DNA from: Bacteroides sp.
GTDB taxonomy: Bacteria; Bacillota; Clostridia; Lachnospirales; Lachnospiraceae
NCBI GenBank assembly: GCA_023666705.1
Contig: JAMPBO010000004.1
Coordinates: 113,895 to 177,894 of the forward strand
DNA: 64,000 nucleotides
Direction: 5' to 3'
Every line of letters starts with the position of its first letter. Position 1 is the first letter of the stretch. Position numbers and translations under genes: made by a program. Below the pieces are notes generated by a model. It did not search any database. It was not told where the DNA came from and worked only from the letters and a program-made list of their open reading frames with translations. Shown in pieces: positions 25,751-33,478 of the stretch.

Positions 25751-26794
25751 TTACATCTGCTTCACTATATCCAAACACGGGCGAAATGCCGACGGCACAG
25801 CCACATCATGCTCCAATTCTTCCAGCGTAACCCAGTGAAGCTGCTCACACATCCTGCTGCACGTCAGATAATATGCTGTCATCCTCCACTCTACATGGGT
25901 AAACACATGGGTATAATGAAAACACATTTTCATCTGCTCAGGGACAGTATTCCAACTGCCTGCTGTATCTGCCGCCTGCTGCTCTATGAGAGTCCCCTCC
26001 ACATTCGGAAATTCCCACATTCCTGACAGCAGCCCCTTACCTGTCCGTTTCCGCACTGCTATCCTGTCCCCGCACTGCAAAACAAACACTGTTTTCTCCT
26101 CCTGCCTTCTGTTTTTCTTCTCATCACGCACAGGATAGCTCTGCCATGTATCGTGTTCCCTTGCAGAGCACAGATTTTTCAAGGGACATTCCCCACACCT
26201 TGGCGACCCATTGGGCAGACATACGGTTGCACCAAGCTCCATCAGCCCCTGCGTCAATGTGCCACAGTGTCCCTTAGAATATGCCTCTGCCAGCTTCTCC
26301 CGGATTTTCTTTTTCGTTGCCTGCTTATCAATGTTGGAGGAATCCTCCATCACTCTGGTATAAACCCGCAGCACATTTCCGTCCACAGCAGGCGTTGGCA
26401 GGTCAAAGCAAATGGAGCCTATGGCTCCTGCCGTATATTCCCCGATGCCTACAAGGGACAAAATCCCTTCATATGTGTTTGGGAACCTACCATCCAAATC
26501 CTCCACAATGGTAATCGCCGCCTTTTTTAAATTCCGTGCCCGGTTATAATATCCAAGCCCTTCCCACAGCTTTAATAAGTAATCATCCTCCACAGCAGCC
26601 AAGTCCTCAATGGATGGAAGTGCCTCCAAAAAACGCTTATAGTATTCCTTTACTGCCTCCACCCGTGTCTGCTGCAGCATAATCTCTGACAGCCAGACAT
26701 GGTACGGCTCCTTATCCTTCCGCCATGGCAAGTCCCTTGCATGTGTCGGATACCAGTCAATTAAATATTGGGCTAGCTTCTTGCATTTGTTCAT
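25751..26794 (-). CDS. mutY: A/G-specific adenine DNA glycosylase
   Basis: A 347-aa repair enzyme that removes adenine mispaired with 8-oxoguanine. The helix-hairpin-helix 'LVGIGEYTAGAIGSI' with the catalytic 'AVDGNVLRVYTRV' Asp is near residues 120-145. A 4Fe-4S site follows as C-X7-C-X2-C-X5-C near residues 190-210. The C-terminal part (about 230-345) is the NUDIX-like recognition domain ('GLLSGMWEFPNVEG'). The early 'DLPWRKDKEPYHVWLSEIMLQQTRV' helix set is typical. Length and order are normal for the family. It appears monocistronic. Confidence 0.95.
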   Translation of the reverse strand: MNKCKKLAQYLIDWYPTHARDLPWRKDKEPYHVWLSEIMLQQTRVEAVKEYYKRFLEALPSIEDLAAVEDDYLLKLWEGLGYYNRARNLKKAAITIVEDLDGRFPNTYEGILSLVGIGEYTAGAIGSICFDLPTPAVDGNVLRVYTRVMEDSSNIDKQATKKKIREKLAEAYSKGHCGTLTQGLMELGATVCLPNGSPRCGECPLKNLCSAREHDTWQSYPVRDEKKNRRQEEKTVFVLQCGDRIAVRKRTGKGLLSGMWEFPNVEGTLIEQQAADTAGSWNTVPEQMKMCFHYTHVFTHVEWRMTAYYLTCSRMCEQLHWVTLEELEHDVAVPSAFRPCLDIVKQM

Positions 26795-26974
26795 TTTATA
26801 CCTACTTAATATAAATTTCTGTTAATTATTCACACCATGTCACTCATTGGCTCCATGTGAATTATAGCATAAAGAGAAGATATAGTGTAGGAAATCATAA
26901 TAAGGTTTTATTTGTTAATACATATCTTGTTTGTGTTATATTGTGAACCCTTCGCAACAGGACGACCATTTTTA

Positions 26975-27002
26975 TAAATAAAACAAAATCCTGCTCCGAT
27001 AT
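26975..27002 (+). promoter_or_regulatory. SigD/FliA-like motility promoter
   Basis: TAAA at 26975-26978, a 16-base spacer, then TCCGATAT at 26995-27002, close to the TAAA-N15-GCCGATAT consensus of flagellar sigma factors. It is about 90 bases before the 366-aa gene. The remaining 26795-27091 gap holds nothing else clear. Confidence 0.45.
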
Positions 27003-27091
27003 ATAATTCGATTAACAATATCGATACCGAGCTAAGGATGGCGACATATTTCCACGGACGGATGCTTACGGAAATCAGGAGGTCGAGGAAT

Positions 27092-28192
27092 ATGAATATT
27101 ACAGCAACAACTAGCAGATACGAATACTACACGAACAAGGCAGACAGAATAAAAAATGGTCAGCCTGCAGATAATACCGAAGCACTTTTTGGAAAAAGGG
27201 AAAATGACGTTCCCTACGGATATTTAGCAAATAACGGAGTAATTACATATCATGGAGTAACATTTGTATGCGATTCCGAAAACAACCGGCTTTTACTCGG
27301 CGACTGTTCCAATCCTAAAAACTGCATAAATGTGCCACTTTCTGGCGGTGGAACTCTTGTTTTTAACAGAAATAATATTAGCTCCATTTCACAGGCGATA
27401 GGCATGTTCAGCCCTGAGGACATAAGCAGAATTATGAGAGCAATTGCAGAGGATGCAAAGAGTAAGCAGGTACAAAATGAAATTGATGAAGAGATCGACG
27501 AAACCGCAGGCGAACTTGCAGACAGTGCAAATGGCGTATCAGATAATACTTCTTCCGATACAACGGAAACCTCAAACGATGACAGGATAGATGACTACGA
27601 CACAGATATGTCTGCATCAGATTCCTCTAAAACCGATTATATGAAAAAGGGGCAGGAAAAGATTGAGGACATCAGAGAGCTTGCCGAGAAGGAGCAGGAA
27701 AAACGGATAAAGAATGAACAAAAAATCTATGCATTGGACGAAAAGGAAAATGTTTTGTATGATAATGCCACTGCTACCCTCAAATCCCTTATATCTGAAA
27801 TTTCCATCTGCCACTACGCTGATGATGCAGGCGAACAGACCTTATATATAACCTGCTATACGGAGGAAGGTATTTTTTGCAGACAGCAGGGACAAACCGA
27901 TGGCTTTCTTTGGAGCATAAAATACTCTGAGGACAGCCAATATGAAAAGGTTACAAATTTTCTGAACAATTTTGACAGCAGCGATAACTTACGATTTGCC
28001 TCCCATGAAAATTTTTGGAGAGATTTTTTAAGCGGTGCACTTGATACAGTCGGATTTATGGATTTTTGGAGTACGACAACTAACGGTATCCCTGATTACA
28101 CAAAAGCAGTTGGTGATTCTACCTTTATTGATAGCAATAAGGTTAAATTTGCAAAGTATATGAACCACTCCGCCTTTGTATTTGTGGAATAG
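27092..28192 (+). CDS. Unrecognised 366-aa protein behind a SigD-like promoter
   Basis: It starts MNITATTSRYEYY; AGGAGGTCGAGG lies directly upstream, so an in-frame ATG 18 codons earlier is rejected. There is no signal peptide or membrane helix. Residues 1-115 are mixed; about 120-200 are acidic and low complexity (Asp, Ser, Thr, Glu-rich); about 195-230 form a charged coiled coil; 240-366 are globular ('EISICHYADDAGEQTLYITCYTEEG'). The style (N-terminal 'Y..Y.NKAD', acidic linker) resembles other Lachnospiraceae proteins that adjoin motility genes. The function is unknown; a terminator follows. Confidence 0.7.
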   Translation: MNITATTSRYEYYTNKADRIKNGQPADNTEALFGKRENDVPYGYLANNGVITYHGVTFVCDSENNRLLLGDCSNPKNCINVPLSGGGTLVFNRNNISSISQAIGMFSPEDISRIMRAIAEDAKSKQVQNEIDEEIDETAGELADSANGVSDNTSSDTTETSNDDRIDDYDTDMSASDSSKTDYMKKGQEKIEDIRELAEKEQEKRIKNEQKIYALDEKENVLYDNATATLKSLISEISICHYADDAGEQTLYITCYTEEGIFCRQQGQTDGFLWSIKYSEDSQYEKVTNFLNNFDSSDNLRFASHENFWRDFLSGALDTVGFMDFWSTTTNGIPDYTKAVGDSTFIDSNKVKFAKYMNHSAFVFVE

Positions 28193-28213
28193 ACTAGCTG
28201 ATTTAAAAATAAT

Positions 28214-28250
28214 AAACCACTCCGTCACCAGTTCAGGAGTGGTTTTTCTA
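28214..28250 (+). terminator. Terminator after the 366-aa protein gene
   Basis: AAACCACTCC (28214-28223) and GGAGTGGTTT (28236-28245) form a 10-bp stem, followed by TTTC. It lies 22 bases after the stop codon. Confidence 0.8.
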
Positions 28251-28318
28251 TGTCTCCACGCATTGCACAGTTCCCTATTTTACTTTCACCGCAATACACT
28301 AGACAATGCGTACATTTT

Positions 28319-28347
28319 TTGACTTTACAAAATAAAAGCAGTATAAT
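28319..28347 (+). promoter_or_regulatory. SigA-type promoter of the hybrid kinase gene
   Basis: TTGACT at 28319-28324, a 17-base spacer and TATAAT at 28342-28347, about 50 bases before the kinase start. This is near-consensus for the housekeeping sigma factor. Confidence 0.7.
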
Positions 28348-28397
28348 AATGCCGTACAATTATAGGTCTTTAGGGAAATATTATTGGAGGACTTATT

Positions 28398-30575
28398 ATG
28401 GAAAAGAAAAAAAGAAGTGAGCTACATAAAAAGTGCATGCTGGTTGTACCTTTTATCATTGTCTTTTGCATATTAGGTGCAGTTGTCTTTAGGGCTTCGA
28501 AGCAAATATCCAGCGAGATGTCTCAGGCAGCAATCAGTAATTTAAGCGAAAATTTGGAATTAATCAGCAATACGATAGAAACACTTATGAACCAACAGGC
28601 AAGTTTTCAGAAAATGATTGCACAGGAGCTTGCAGATGCCAAGGATTTAGATGACGTGATCCAATCCTACGAGGGAAATGATGCGATGGTAAAGCTTTCC
28701 GTGCTTTTATCCGATAAGAAAGAGGGAATTTCCAATACAGGAGAACCATTTACAGCGGATGCACTGAATTTTTCGGCAGGAAAGACAGTGGATGGGCTGC
28801 CACTGTCCGAATCTTATGTAAACAGTATGGGAACTTGGGCATATACAATGAAATGCCCGATTATAAAAGATGGAAAAGAGATTGCAACACTTTACGTGGA
28901 ATACATTTATGATGTCTTTGACAAAACACTTCCAAACAGCTTCTATAATAATGAAGCAAAGCTATACCTGTTTGATACAGCAAGCGAACGGCTTGTATTA
29001 AAGCCAAAAGGAATGAGCGAGCTTGAAGCTGGGCATATGACACTGGACGATTTTTACTATGCCAACAAAATCAACGATTCTGCTACCCAGTCCAATGTTG
29101 CCACACATATGAAGGATGGAAAAAACGTAATGTTCTACCATGATATTCGGAACGAGGAATCGTTGGTGTATATGTGGTCTGTCAACGACGGTTCGGCATA
29201 CCTGATTGGTTATGTGCCTATTGTGGCGATACAACGGGAAGGAAATGCAGTAAACCAAAATATACTTACCGTTGTATTTGTTACGCTGGCTGCATTTTTC
29301 AGCTGCTGCGTTCTTTATTTCATTTATGAAAGACAGCATAATAAAATCCGAAAAGAGCGGGAGGCAGAACGGGAATTTCATAACAAACAGTTGAAGGAGG
29401 CTTTGCAGGCAGCACAAATTGCAAGCAGTTCCAAGACAATGTTCCTTTCCAACATGTCCCATGACATCCGTACACCGATGAATGCCATCCTTGGTTTTGC
29501 CACGTTGCTTGAAAAAGATGCAGACAACCCGAAGCGGGTGCGTGATTATACAGGAAAAATCAAATCCTCCGGTCAACATCTGTTAAGCCTGATTAACGAT
29601 GTTTTGGACATATCCAAAATTGAGAGTGGAAAAGCCGTACTCACAATCGGAGAGTTTACACTGCAGGATATGATTGATGCTGTTGATGCAATTATCCGCC
29701 CTGCCGCAAAGGCAAAAAAACAGAATTTTACCATTTCTGTTACGGACGTTAAGCATAAGCGTTTGATAGGTGATGAAACAAGGCTGAACCAGATTTTAAT
29801 TAATCTTCTTTCCAATGCGGTAAAATATACGCAGGATGAAGGAAATATCTGGTTACGCATCACAGGACTTACACAGCGTTCCAGCCAGTATGAGCATATC
29901 CGGATAGAGGTAGAGGATAATGGATATGGAATGACGCCTGAATATCTGAAAACGATTTTTGATGCATTTACAAGAGCGGAAAACAGCACAACAAATAAGG
30001 TACAGGGAACCGGTCTTGGCATGGCGATTACGAAAAACCTTGTGGAGCTTATGGGCGGAACAATAGAAGTTACAAGCGAAATGGGTTCGGGAAGCAAATT
30101 TGTTGTGGAGCTTGAGCTTCACATTCCTGAAACGGAGCTGTCGGAAAGCCAGGATAATGGCAGCCAGCCAGCAGCCGATGCTGAGGATGACTGTCTGAAC
30201 GGAAAACATTTCCTTGTGGCAGAGGACAACGAGATTAATTCAGAAATTTTATGTGAGCTTCTGCAGATGGAAGGTGCATCCTGTGAAATTGTGGAAAATG
30301 GTCAGTTAGCCGTAGAAACATTCCAGCATGCACCGCCTGAAAAGTATGATGCAATTCTGATGGACGTTCAGATGCCTATAATGAATGGCTACGATGCAAC
30401 ACGGGCAATCCGTTCTTTGGAGCGGGAGGACGCAAAACAGATACCGATTATTGCCATGACAGCGAACGCATTTGCCGAGGACGTGAAAGACGCTCTTGAG
30501 GCAGGCATGAATGCACACATTGCAAAACCAATTGATATGACTTTGCTGAAGAAAACAGTCAGTCAGTATTTATAA
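28398..30575 (+). CDS. Hybrid sensor histidine kinase / response regulator
   Basis: A 725-aa membrane protein. TM1 is at residues 14-33; an extracellular Cache-like domain spans about 35-285; TM2 is at about 290-312. A coiled linker leads to the HisKA domain with 'SNMSHDIRTPMNAI' (His near 353), the ATPase domain with 'NQILINLLSNAVKYT' near 460, 'DNGYGMTP' near 515 and 'GTGLGMAITKNLVELMGG' near 540, then a receiver domain with the phospho-Asp in 'ILMDVQMPIMNGYD' near 654. No DNA-binding output is attached, so it acts through phosphotransfer or by self-control. It is followed by a solute-binding lipoprotein gene, perhaps its ligand partner. Confidence 0.93.
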   Translation: MEKKKRSELHKKCMLVVPFIIVFCILGAVVFRASKQISSEMSQAAISNLSENLELISNTIETLMNQQASFQKMIAQELADAKDLDDVIQSYEGNDAMVKLSVLLSDKKEGISNTGEPFTADALNFSAGKTVDGLPLSESYVNSMGTWAYTMKCPIIKDGKEIATLYVEYIYDVFDKTLPNSFYNNEAKLYLFDTASERLVLKPKGMSELEAGHMTLDDFYYANKINDSATQSNVATHMKDGKNVMFYHDIRNEESLVYMWSVNDGSAYLIGYVPIVAIQREGNAVNQNILTVVFVTLAAFFSCCVLYFIYERQHNKIRKEREAEREFHNKQLKEALQAAQIASSSKTMFLSNMSHDIRTPMNAILGFATLLEKDADNPKRVRDYTGKIKSSGQHLLSLINDVLDISKIESGKAVLTIGEFTLQDMIDAVDAIIRPAAKAKKQNFTISVTDVKHKRLIGDETRLNQILINLLSNAVKYTQDEGNIWLRITGLTQRSSQYEHIRIEVEDNGYGMTPEYLKTIFDAFTRAENSTTNKVQGTGLGMAITKNLVELMGGTIEVTSEMGSGSKFVVELELHIPETELSESQDNGSQPAADAEDDCLNGKHFLVAEDNEINSEILCELLQMEGASCEIVENGQLAVETFQHAPPEKYDAILMDVQMPIMNGYDATRAIRSLEREDAKQIPIIAMTANAFAEDVKDALEAGMNAHIAKPIDMTLLKKTVSQYL

Positions 30576-30689
30576 CGGACGACACACCATTGCCCGTCAT
30601 TATGACAGCTTAAGCAATAAGATGGAGCATTCCTTACCAGATGTAAGGGTGATTAACCACAACGATATTGTACCAGAAAGGAGAAAACA

Positions 30690-32006
30690 ATGAACCGAAG
30701 TATAAAAAAATTCACAACAATATTCCTTGCAGTGACAATGATGCTTTTGACTGCATCATGTGAACAAAAAGCACAGACAGGCGATAATCTTGTGAAAGAG
30801 GATGAAAACGACAAAAAAACCATTGCAGTATACGTACCAATGGAGCGTTCAAAGCCCGATGCTACAAATGCCGCAAGGACGGCGTTTGACAAAACCGTTA
30901 TCATGGCTGAAGAACAATTGAATGTAACCATAGAATATACTACCTATACAGCAAATGATTATCAGGAAAAATCTTATGATGACGTAGCATTGGAACGCAT
31001 CCGAAACCACATGGATGATTTTTATCTGCTGAATCCTGACGTCCTCCAAAAAACGGGTGAAGAAGGCAGATTGGCGGATTTGTCAAACCTATCCTGCGTG
31101 AAGAACCTGCGGGAGGTTGTCAAAACGGCAAATACGGTAGATGGAAAGCTGGTTGGAATACCACAGGAGGTTGTTGTTTATGGGCTGTTTGTAAATAAGG
31201 ACATGTTTGACCAGTATGGACTTGAACTGCCGAATACACCGGATGAATTTTTGGAATGTTGCAGGGTATTTAAAGAAAATGGCATAGAGACACCAATTGG
31301 AGCGAACCGCTGGTGGCTGGAGACATTCGTTTTTGCACAGGCATATGCAGAGCTTTACAATGGCGGTAATACTGAGGAACAAATTGCAGCATTAAACAGT
31401 GGAGAATGCAAATACAGTGATTATATGCGGGAAGGCTTTACATTTTTAAAGAAGCTGATTGACCTTGGATATATTGATGCTGAAACCGCCTATACGTATG
31501 AAGCAATTGAAGGCGAAGGGCCTGATTTCCTTGCACAGAAAACACCAATTGTAATGGCATATTGGGGTGCCGCAAATGCTGAAACAGCTTATGGAAATCC
31601 TGATTTTAATATGGTAGTTATCGGTTTTCCGAGCGAATATGGACAGATGCCGGTAATGTCCATGACAGGCTTGTCGGTAGTGGCTGATTCCGAGCACTTA
31701 GAAGATACGCTGGCTGTGCTTGAGGTAATGCTTTCCGATGAAGCACTACAGGCTTATGCAGAGACAAATAATGTAATATCACCTTCAAAAAATGTTGAAG
31801 TGGATTTCATTCCTGCACTACAACCACTCAATAATTTGGTTAATAGCGGGACCTATGTGTTAGCCAGCAACGCAGGTATGAAAGTGGAACAATGGGGCAA
31901 TACATGCCAGATTGTCCGCATGTTGCTAAACGGTGCATCCGTAGAGGAATGTATGGAGGAATTTGACAAGCTACAGGAGGAAGTGCTTTCTTCTAGTGGG
32001 GAGTAG
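30690..32006 (+). CDS. Family 1 extracellular solute-binding lipoprotein (orphan)
   Basis: A 438-aa protein with a type II signal peptide (hydrophobic core at residues 8-22 and lipobox 'LTASC', Cys at about 24). The mature part has the features of sugar-type ABC solute-binding proteins: 'VYGLFVNKDMFDQYGLELPNTPDEFLE' near residue 162, 'GIETPIGANRWW', and a C-terminal helix set. No permease or ATPase genes adjoin it. It lies 114 bases after the hybrid kinase gene on the same strand, which suggests that it may bind a ligand for sensing rather than import. A perfect ribosome site AAAGGAG precedes it. Confidence 0.88.
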   Translation: MNRSIKKFTTIFLAVTMMLLTASCEQKAQTGDNLVKEDENDKKTIAVYVPMERSKPDATNAARTAFDKTVIMAEEQLNVTIEYTTYTANDYQEKSYDDVALERIRNHMDDFYLLNPDVLQKTGEEGRLADLSNLSCVKNLREVVKTANTVDGKLVGIPQEVVVYGLFVNKDMFDQYGLELPNTPDEFLECCRVFKENGIETPIGANRWWLETFVFAQAYAELYNGGNTEEQIAALNSGECKYSDYMREGFTFLKKLIDLGYIDAETAYTYEAIEGEGPDFLAQKTPIVMAYWGAANAETAYGNPDFNMVVIGFPSEYGQMPVMSMTGLSVVADSEHLEDTLAVLEVMLSDEALQAYAETNNVISPSKNVEVDFIPALQPLNNLVNSGTYVLASNAGMKVEQWGNTCQIVRMLLNGASVEECMEEFDKLQEEVLSSSGE

Positions 32007-32109
32007 GGGTTGTTTACAGATTTGGATTGATTGGTTTTGCAAGTTTACTTTCAATAGTGTATTTTGTCCATTTTCTATGTTAACAAATAATGGGGAGTTG
32101 GTAATTGAG

Positions 32110-32141
32110 AAGCCCATGCAAGTGACAAGTTGCATGGGCTT
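32110..32141 (+). terminator. Terminator after the solute-binding protein gene
   Basis: AAGCCCATGCAA and TTGCATGGGCTT form a perfect 12-bp stem with an eight-base loop, followed by TAAATTTT. It is 103 bases after the stop codon. Confidence 0.7.
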
Positions 32142-32214
32142 AAATTTTAAGGGGAATTCGTTATCTTTGAAAACCCAAATGATAATCCATCTACTCTTGC
32201 AGCTATTTTATCTC

Positions 32215-32676
32215 TCACTCACAAATCACTTTCTCATATTTATGATACGTAATAGATACTCCTGTCATCTCCTCTAAACTATATGTACCTTTTTTTAAAA
32301 TAATAATTTCATCTTGTATTTCACAATTCATAACCACAAATTTGCCCTCATAATTCGATACAATAGCTCTATTTTGTTCAATAACTTCGTATGCTACCTT
32401 ATCATTAATTTCATAGTTCATTTTAATTGTGAGTCCCATTACTGTATTCAAAATATATAGTAACAATGCTATCGCCAATACTAACTTTTCAATTATAAGG
32501 AATTTCTTTTTTGAAAAAAAGAAATTCCTTATAATCGCAAAATATGCAATCAATATGTCGGCAACTAGAAATATTACAACCACCACATAATTATCTAGAA
32601 ATTCCCTTAACCAATCCCAATGAATAAAATCAATAAGATTAATTGTATATAATATATTTTGAGCAAACAAAATCAC
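32215..32676 (-). CDS. Small membrane protein, probably the distal part of a split gene
   Basis: From the GTG at 32676 this frame encodes 153 aa with three helices and a soluble C-terminal domain of about 70 residues ('AYEVIEQNRAIVSNYEGKF'). The GTG has no ribosome site and lies inside the first helix. The frame stays open upstream to 32724 but offers no ATG, GTG or TTG there. The preceding gene (32718-33038) stops in an A-rich tract exactly where a one-base shift would join the two frames (see findings). The start is therefore uncertain, and the gene may be only part of a longer protein. Confidence 0.5.
   Translation of the reverse strand: MILFAQNILYTINLIDFIHWDWLREFLDNYVVVVIFLVADILIAYFAIIRNFFFSKKKFLIIEKLVLAIALLLYILNTVMGLTIKMNYEINDKVAYEVIEQNRAIVSNYEGKFVVMNCEIQDEIIILKKGTYSLEEMTGVSITYHKYEKVICE
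32492..32535. repeat. Perfect 21-bp inverted repeat inside a coding frame
   Basis: Positions 32492-32512 pair perfectly with 32515-32535; the loop is two bases (GA). It falls in the coding frame of the small membrane protein, where it encodes part of a Phe- and Lys-rich cytoplasmic loop. In RNA it would form a very stable, AU-rich hairpin. Confidence 0.8.
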
Positions 32677-32717
32677 AACTGTGGAAAGAAAAGTTACTAT
32701 TACACATACTTTACTGT

Positions 32718-33038
32718 TTATTTTTTATTCAAGTATGCAAATATTAAAGGATACAAAAGCAGCGTAAATGCTGAAAAAATAAAAATCAATTTATCCTCAA
32801 ACATTTCTGTTCCACTAAAATATTTTTTATCTATTCCATAAAAACTTGCACACGAAACAGCAAAACTCTTGGAAATTATCCGATACACTATTCCTACCAA
32901 TATAATACATGTCGGCAATCCTATTCCCAAAATATTCCATATATTAGTTTTAAAAAATTGTTTGATCATATTATTTTTTGTACTTTTAAATACATTTCCT
33001 TGACTATCAACTATATTTTTGCCTTGTTCATCCTGCAT
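32718..33038 (-). CDS. Two-helix membrane protein, probably the proximal part of a split gene
   Basis: A 106-aa protein with helices near residues 35-53 and 84-102 and no recognised family. AAGGAGGAAT precedes the ATG. It ends in Asn-Lys-Lys-stop, where the coding strand has six A residues before TAA. If read one base back after that tract, translation continues without interruption into the 32215-32676 frame, giving one membrane protein of about 270 aa. A frameshifted pseudogene and programmed slippage both explain this. Confidence 0.6.
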   Translation of the reverse strand: MQDEQGKNIVDSQGNVFKSTKNNMIKQFFKTNIWNILGIGLPTCIILVGIVYRIISKSFAVSCASFYGIDKKYFSGTEMFEDKLIFIFSAFTLLLYPLIFAYLNKK

Positions 33039-33478
33039 ATCTATTCCTCCTTATTGTTAACTGTTTTATCTCCTATAACCAGTCATTTTCCCCCTATCAT
33101 CTCACGGACAAATATCTATTTTTAAACCAAGGCATCACTAGCGTAAATCCAACCTGTTTTACTCCACCTTATACCTACTCATATTCATTTGACAGACCTT
33201 TGACGGCAAGCAATAGAAAATCCATTATCCACTCCAATAATCTTCAGATTCCTATGTAGTAATTTGAACACTAAATAACTCTCGCATTAAATCCTCCCGC
33301 ATTAAAACCGTTCATTATTCGTGCTACGTAACTCTCAATCTGATAAAGTACATAGTTATATTGTACATACAGCTTTCTATAATCACTAGATATTCTATAA
33401 GATTTTCTACAGACAATCATCCCCTGCTTTCAAATTGCTGTAAATCGAAACGCTGTTTAGTCAATTCAATGCACTCAT
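33039..33478. other. Intergenic stretch upstream of the split membrane gene
   Basis: No gene, hairpin or repeat could be supported in these 440 bases. The sequence is AT-rich, with no frame of useful length that has a ribosome site. Confidence 0.4.

Noticed and set aside
29573-30097. A 174-codon minus-strand frame opposite the hybrid kinase gene
   Set aside because: It mirrors the HATPase codons of a clear kinase and has no ribosome site.
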